Positions 62,642-64,000 of a stretch of DNA of 64,000 nt are shown one piece after another. The notes under the pieces were generated by a model that was not told the DNA's origin, made no database searches, and worked only from the letters and a program-made list of their open reading frames with translations. This DNA comes from Hyphomicrobiales bacterium (GTDB lineage: Bacteria; Pseudomonadota; Alphaproteobacteria; Rhizobiales; Rhizobiaceae). The stretch is from the NCBI GenBank assembly GCA_900473185.1, contig UCKU01000013.1, positions 350,396 through 414,395 of the forward strand. The letters are read 5' to 3'. Both the position numbers and the translations under genes were made by a program. Position 1 is the stretch's first letter. The number at the start of each line of letters is the position of its first letter.

Positions 62642-64000
62642 ATGGATTTACAGCTTTATCGTCGTACATTTCTCGCCGGCTTATTATCACAATTCGGTTC
62701 CTATTTTGTCCAAAGCTCTCAGGCGGTTTCTGCCGCCATGCCGTCGATCAGGCGGGATTTGCCCAGCCTCCCGCTCAAAGTTGGAGCGAAGGTTATGGGA
62801 CTGGGGCACAGTTTCGTAGCCAACAGTGGTTATACGGTAATCTATCCGGGGAATCCGACGCCCCGTATCGATATTGTGACGGCAAATTGGCTCGGGACCA
62901 TCGGGCCGCTACGAAACGTCGATAATCGTTTTAATCTTGACTGCTGGTATGATCCGACCGTGCCGACCAAAGCAGCGGTAACGGGAAGAATGGCAGGGGC
63001 GATTGCAGGACGCGGAGGCGAGCACATACCGCAGACGCTCGCGCGATTGCCCTGGTATATCGAGCGGGCACCTGACATCGTTGTCCTGGATATTGGCACT
63101 AACGACGTTGCCAGCGATAAGATCACCCTTGAGGATGCGATAGCGCGGTACGAAGCGCTTTTGAAGCCGTTGCGAGATGCCGGGATCTGGGTCGTTTGTA
63201 TGTTGCCCGTCGACCGTATCGGTCACTCAGTTGGGGCCTGGCCTGCGAGTGATCCGCGGCATGTCCTCAGCAACGGCCTTGCTGACTACATCGTCTCCGT
63301 CGACGGCCGGGACGGTGTCAAAGTTGTTGATGACCGGGAGGTTCTCTCGAAGGCGATCGCCGAGGGCATCGCAATCACAGAGGACGATGTTCACTTGAAC
63401 ACAGTGGGTCAATGGTTACGCTATTCCGTGCTTCTGCCGATATTGCGTAAAATGGTGACGGAAGGCGACTTCTACAGCAGGGATGTGACGTTGGCCAATC
63501 TTTCGCCGCTTGGCGGCTTCTTGGGAGAGAAAGGCAAGCGATTCGGTGTCGAAGGCGTTGTCGCCGATAGCCTTGTGGCAACACGCGGCGGGGGGCAGAC
63601 GGATAAAATTACCGGATCAAAGGAAATCGTATCTGATGGCCTGGAGAGGCAGATCTTTACGATCGATCCTACGGACAACGCAAACGACTCTCGGGTATGC
63701 ACATTAACGCTGTCCTGGCCCGACATGGACCTGGAGAAACTCGGTCTCTCTGTGGGTGATTGGGTTGAGGCGGGGTTCGACTACGAATTGTCGGAGAGCA
63801 ATGACTGGCTTGGGCTCGAATTTAGTCTCGAGGCGAACAGCCGGCCGGCAATATGCCGTTATGCTGCTGTCGGCGGCATGGTCGTGCGCCTCAACGCGAC
63901 ACAAAATGGACCACGATTGACAGCGCCGTTGTCTGGGCGGGCAACCATCCCGCGCTTTAGATTACTTGGATCGGATGATGTCGCAGTTCCAGCAGATTAT
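62642..64000 (+). CDS. Tat-exported SGNH-type hydrolase, partial at window edge
   Basis: This frame starts with ATG at 62642 and is open for 453 codons to the window end. A twin-arginine-type leader (LYRRTFLAGLL) ends near QAVSAA. SGNH blocks are KVMGLGHSFVANSG (serine in GHS instead of GDS), DIVVLDIGTNDVAS (GTND) and the Asp-His pair in DDVHLNTVG. A beta-rich region after residue about 270 may bind carbohydrate. It is probably a deacylase or acyl-transfer enzyme for the exopolysaccharide; the C-terminus is not in view. Confidence 0.8.
   Translation, partial: MDLQLYRRTFLAGLLSQFGSYFVQSSQAVSAAMPSIRRDLPSLPLKVGAKVMGLGHSFVANSGYTVIYPGNPTPRIDIVTANWLGTIGPLRNVDNRFNLDCWYDPTVPTKAAVTGRMAGAIAGRGGEHIPQTLARLPWYIERAPDIVVLDIGTNDVASDKITLEDAIARYEALLKPLRDAGIWVVCMLPVDRIGHSVGAWPASDPRHVLSNGLADYIVSVDGRDGVKVVDDREVLSKAIAEGIAITEDDVHLNTVGQWLRYSVLLPILRKMVTEGDFYSRDVTLANLSPLGGFLGEKGKRFGVEGVVADSLVATRGGGQTDKITGSKEIVSDGLERQIFTIDPTDNANDSRVCTLTLSWPDMDLEKLGLSVGDWVEAGFDYELSESNDWLGLEFSLEANSRPAICRYAAVGGMVVRLNATQNGPRLTAPLSGRATIPRFRLLGSDDVAVPADY

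Overview
This window looks like a secondary replicon (chromid or large plasmid) or accessory chromosomal region of a Rhizobiales bacterium of the Rhizobium/Agrobacterium type. The reasons are a minCDE operon with two CtrA boxes, a BA14K-domain protein, EcfG-type (GGAAC-N16-CGTT) stress promoters, a Ugp-type glycerol-phosphate importer and a PrsDE-type type I secretion pair beside exopolysaccharide genes. The species cannot be fixed from the sequence alone. No rRNA, tRNA, CRISPR array or intact insertion sequence was seen.

Region 1 (0.1-8.5 kb) is a catabolic and transport locus. A peptide-type solute-binding protein is divergent from a GntR regulator. The regulator heads a tightly overlapping operon: creatininase-family amidohydrolase, ketopantoate-reductase-like protein, SDR dehydrogenase, M20 peptidase, AstE/aspartoacylase-like deacylase and a family-3 binding protein without a signal peptide. 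The M20 gene carries an in-frame TAG. Region 2 (8.5-13.6 kb) holds a DUF763 protein, a BA14K protein, a Gly/Asn-repeat exported protein and a small-membrane-protein/histidine-kinase/LuxR-type-regulator operon. That operon has a perfect EcfG-type promoter and three 12-bp palindromes spaced exactly 22 bp apart.

Region 3 (14-20.3 kb) is a surface-glycan cassette: a GDPD-like hydrolase, a HAD phosphatase, a tandem-domain nucleotidyltransferase, a third copy of the same nucleotidyltransferase domain, a GT2 glycosyltransferase and a divergent flippase. Region 4 (20.5-27.3 kb) holds small stress-type hypothetical genes, exonuclease III, a bS21 (rpsU) gene, an acyltransferase and a hydrolase. Region 5 (27.6-35.3 kb) has minCDE and a Ugp-like importer with its own phosphodiesterase and an RpiR regulator.

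Region 6 (35.6-64 kb, running off the right edge) is a large exopolysaccharide locus. It contains four membrane O-acyltransferases (a fifth lies at 25 kb), two hexapeptide acetyltransferases, two SGNH hydrolases, a flippase, a Wzy/ligase-type polymerase, three glycosyltransferases, an AlgD-type GDP-mannose dehydrogenase, an AlgL-like lyase, a secreted beta-helix/RTX protein, a type I exporter pair, an RTX calcium-binding protein and a degenerate EEP-fold membrane protein. Together they suggest an acylated, probably mannuronate-containing polymer made by a Wzx/Wzy route and trimmed, modified or bound outside the cell by type I-secreted RTX proteins. This is the best candidate for an undescribed system in the window. 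The initiating sugar-phosphate transferase and the outer-membrane export genes are not in view.
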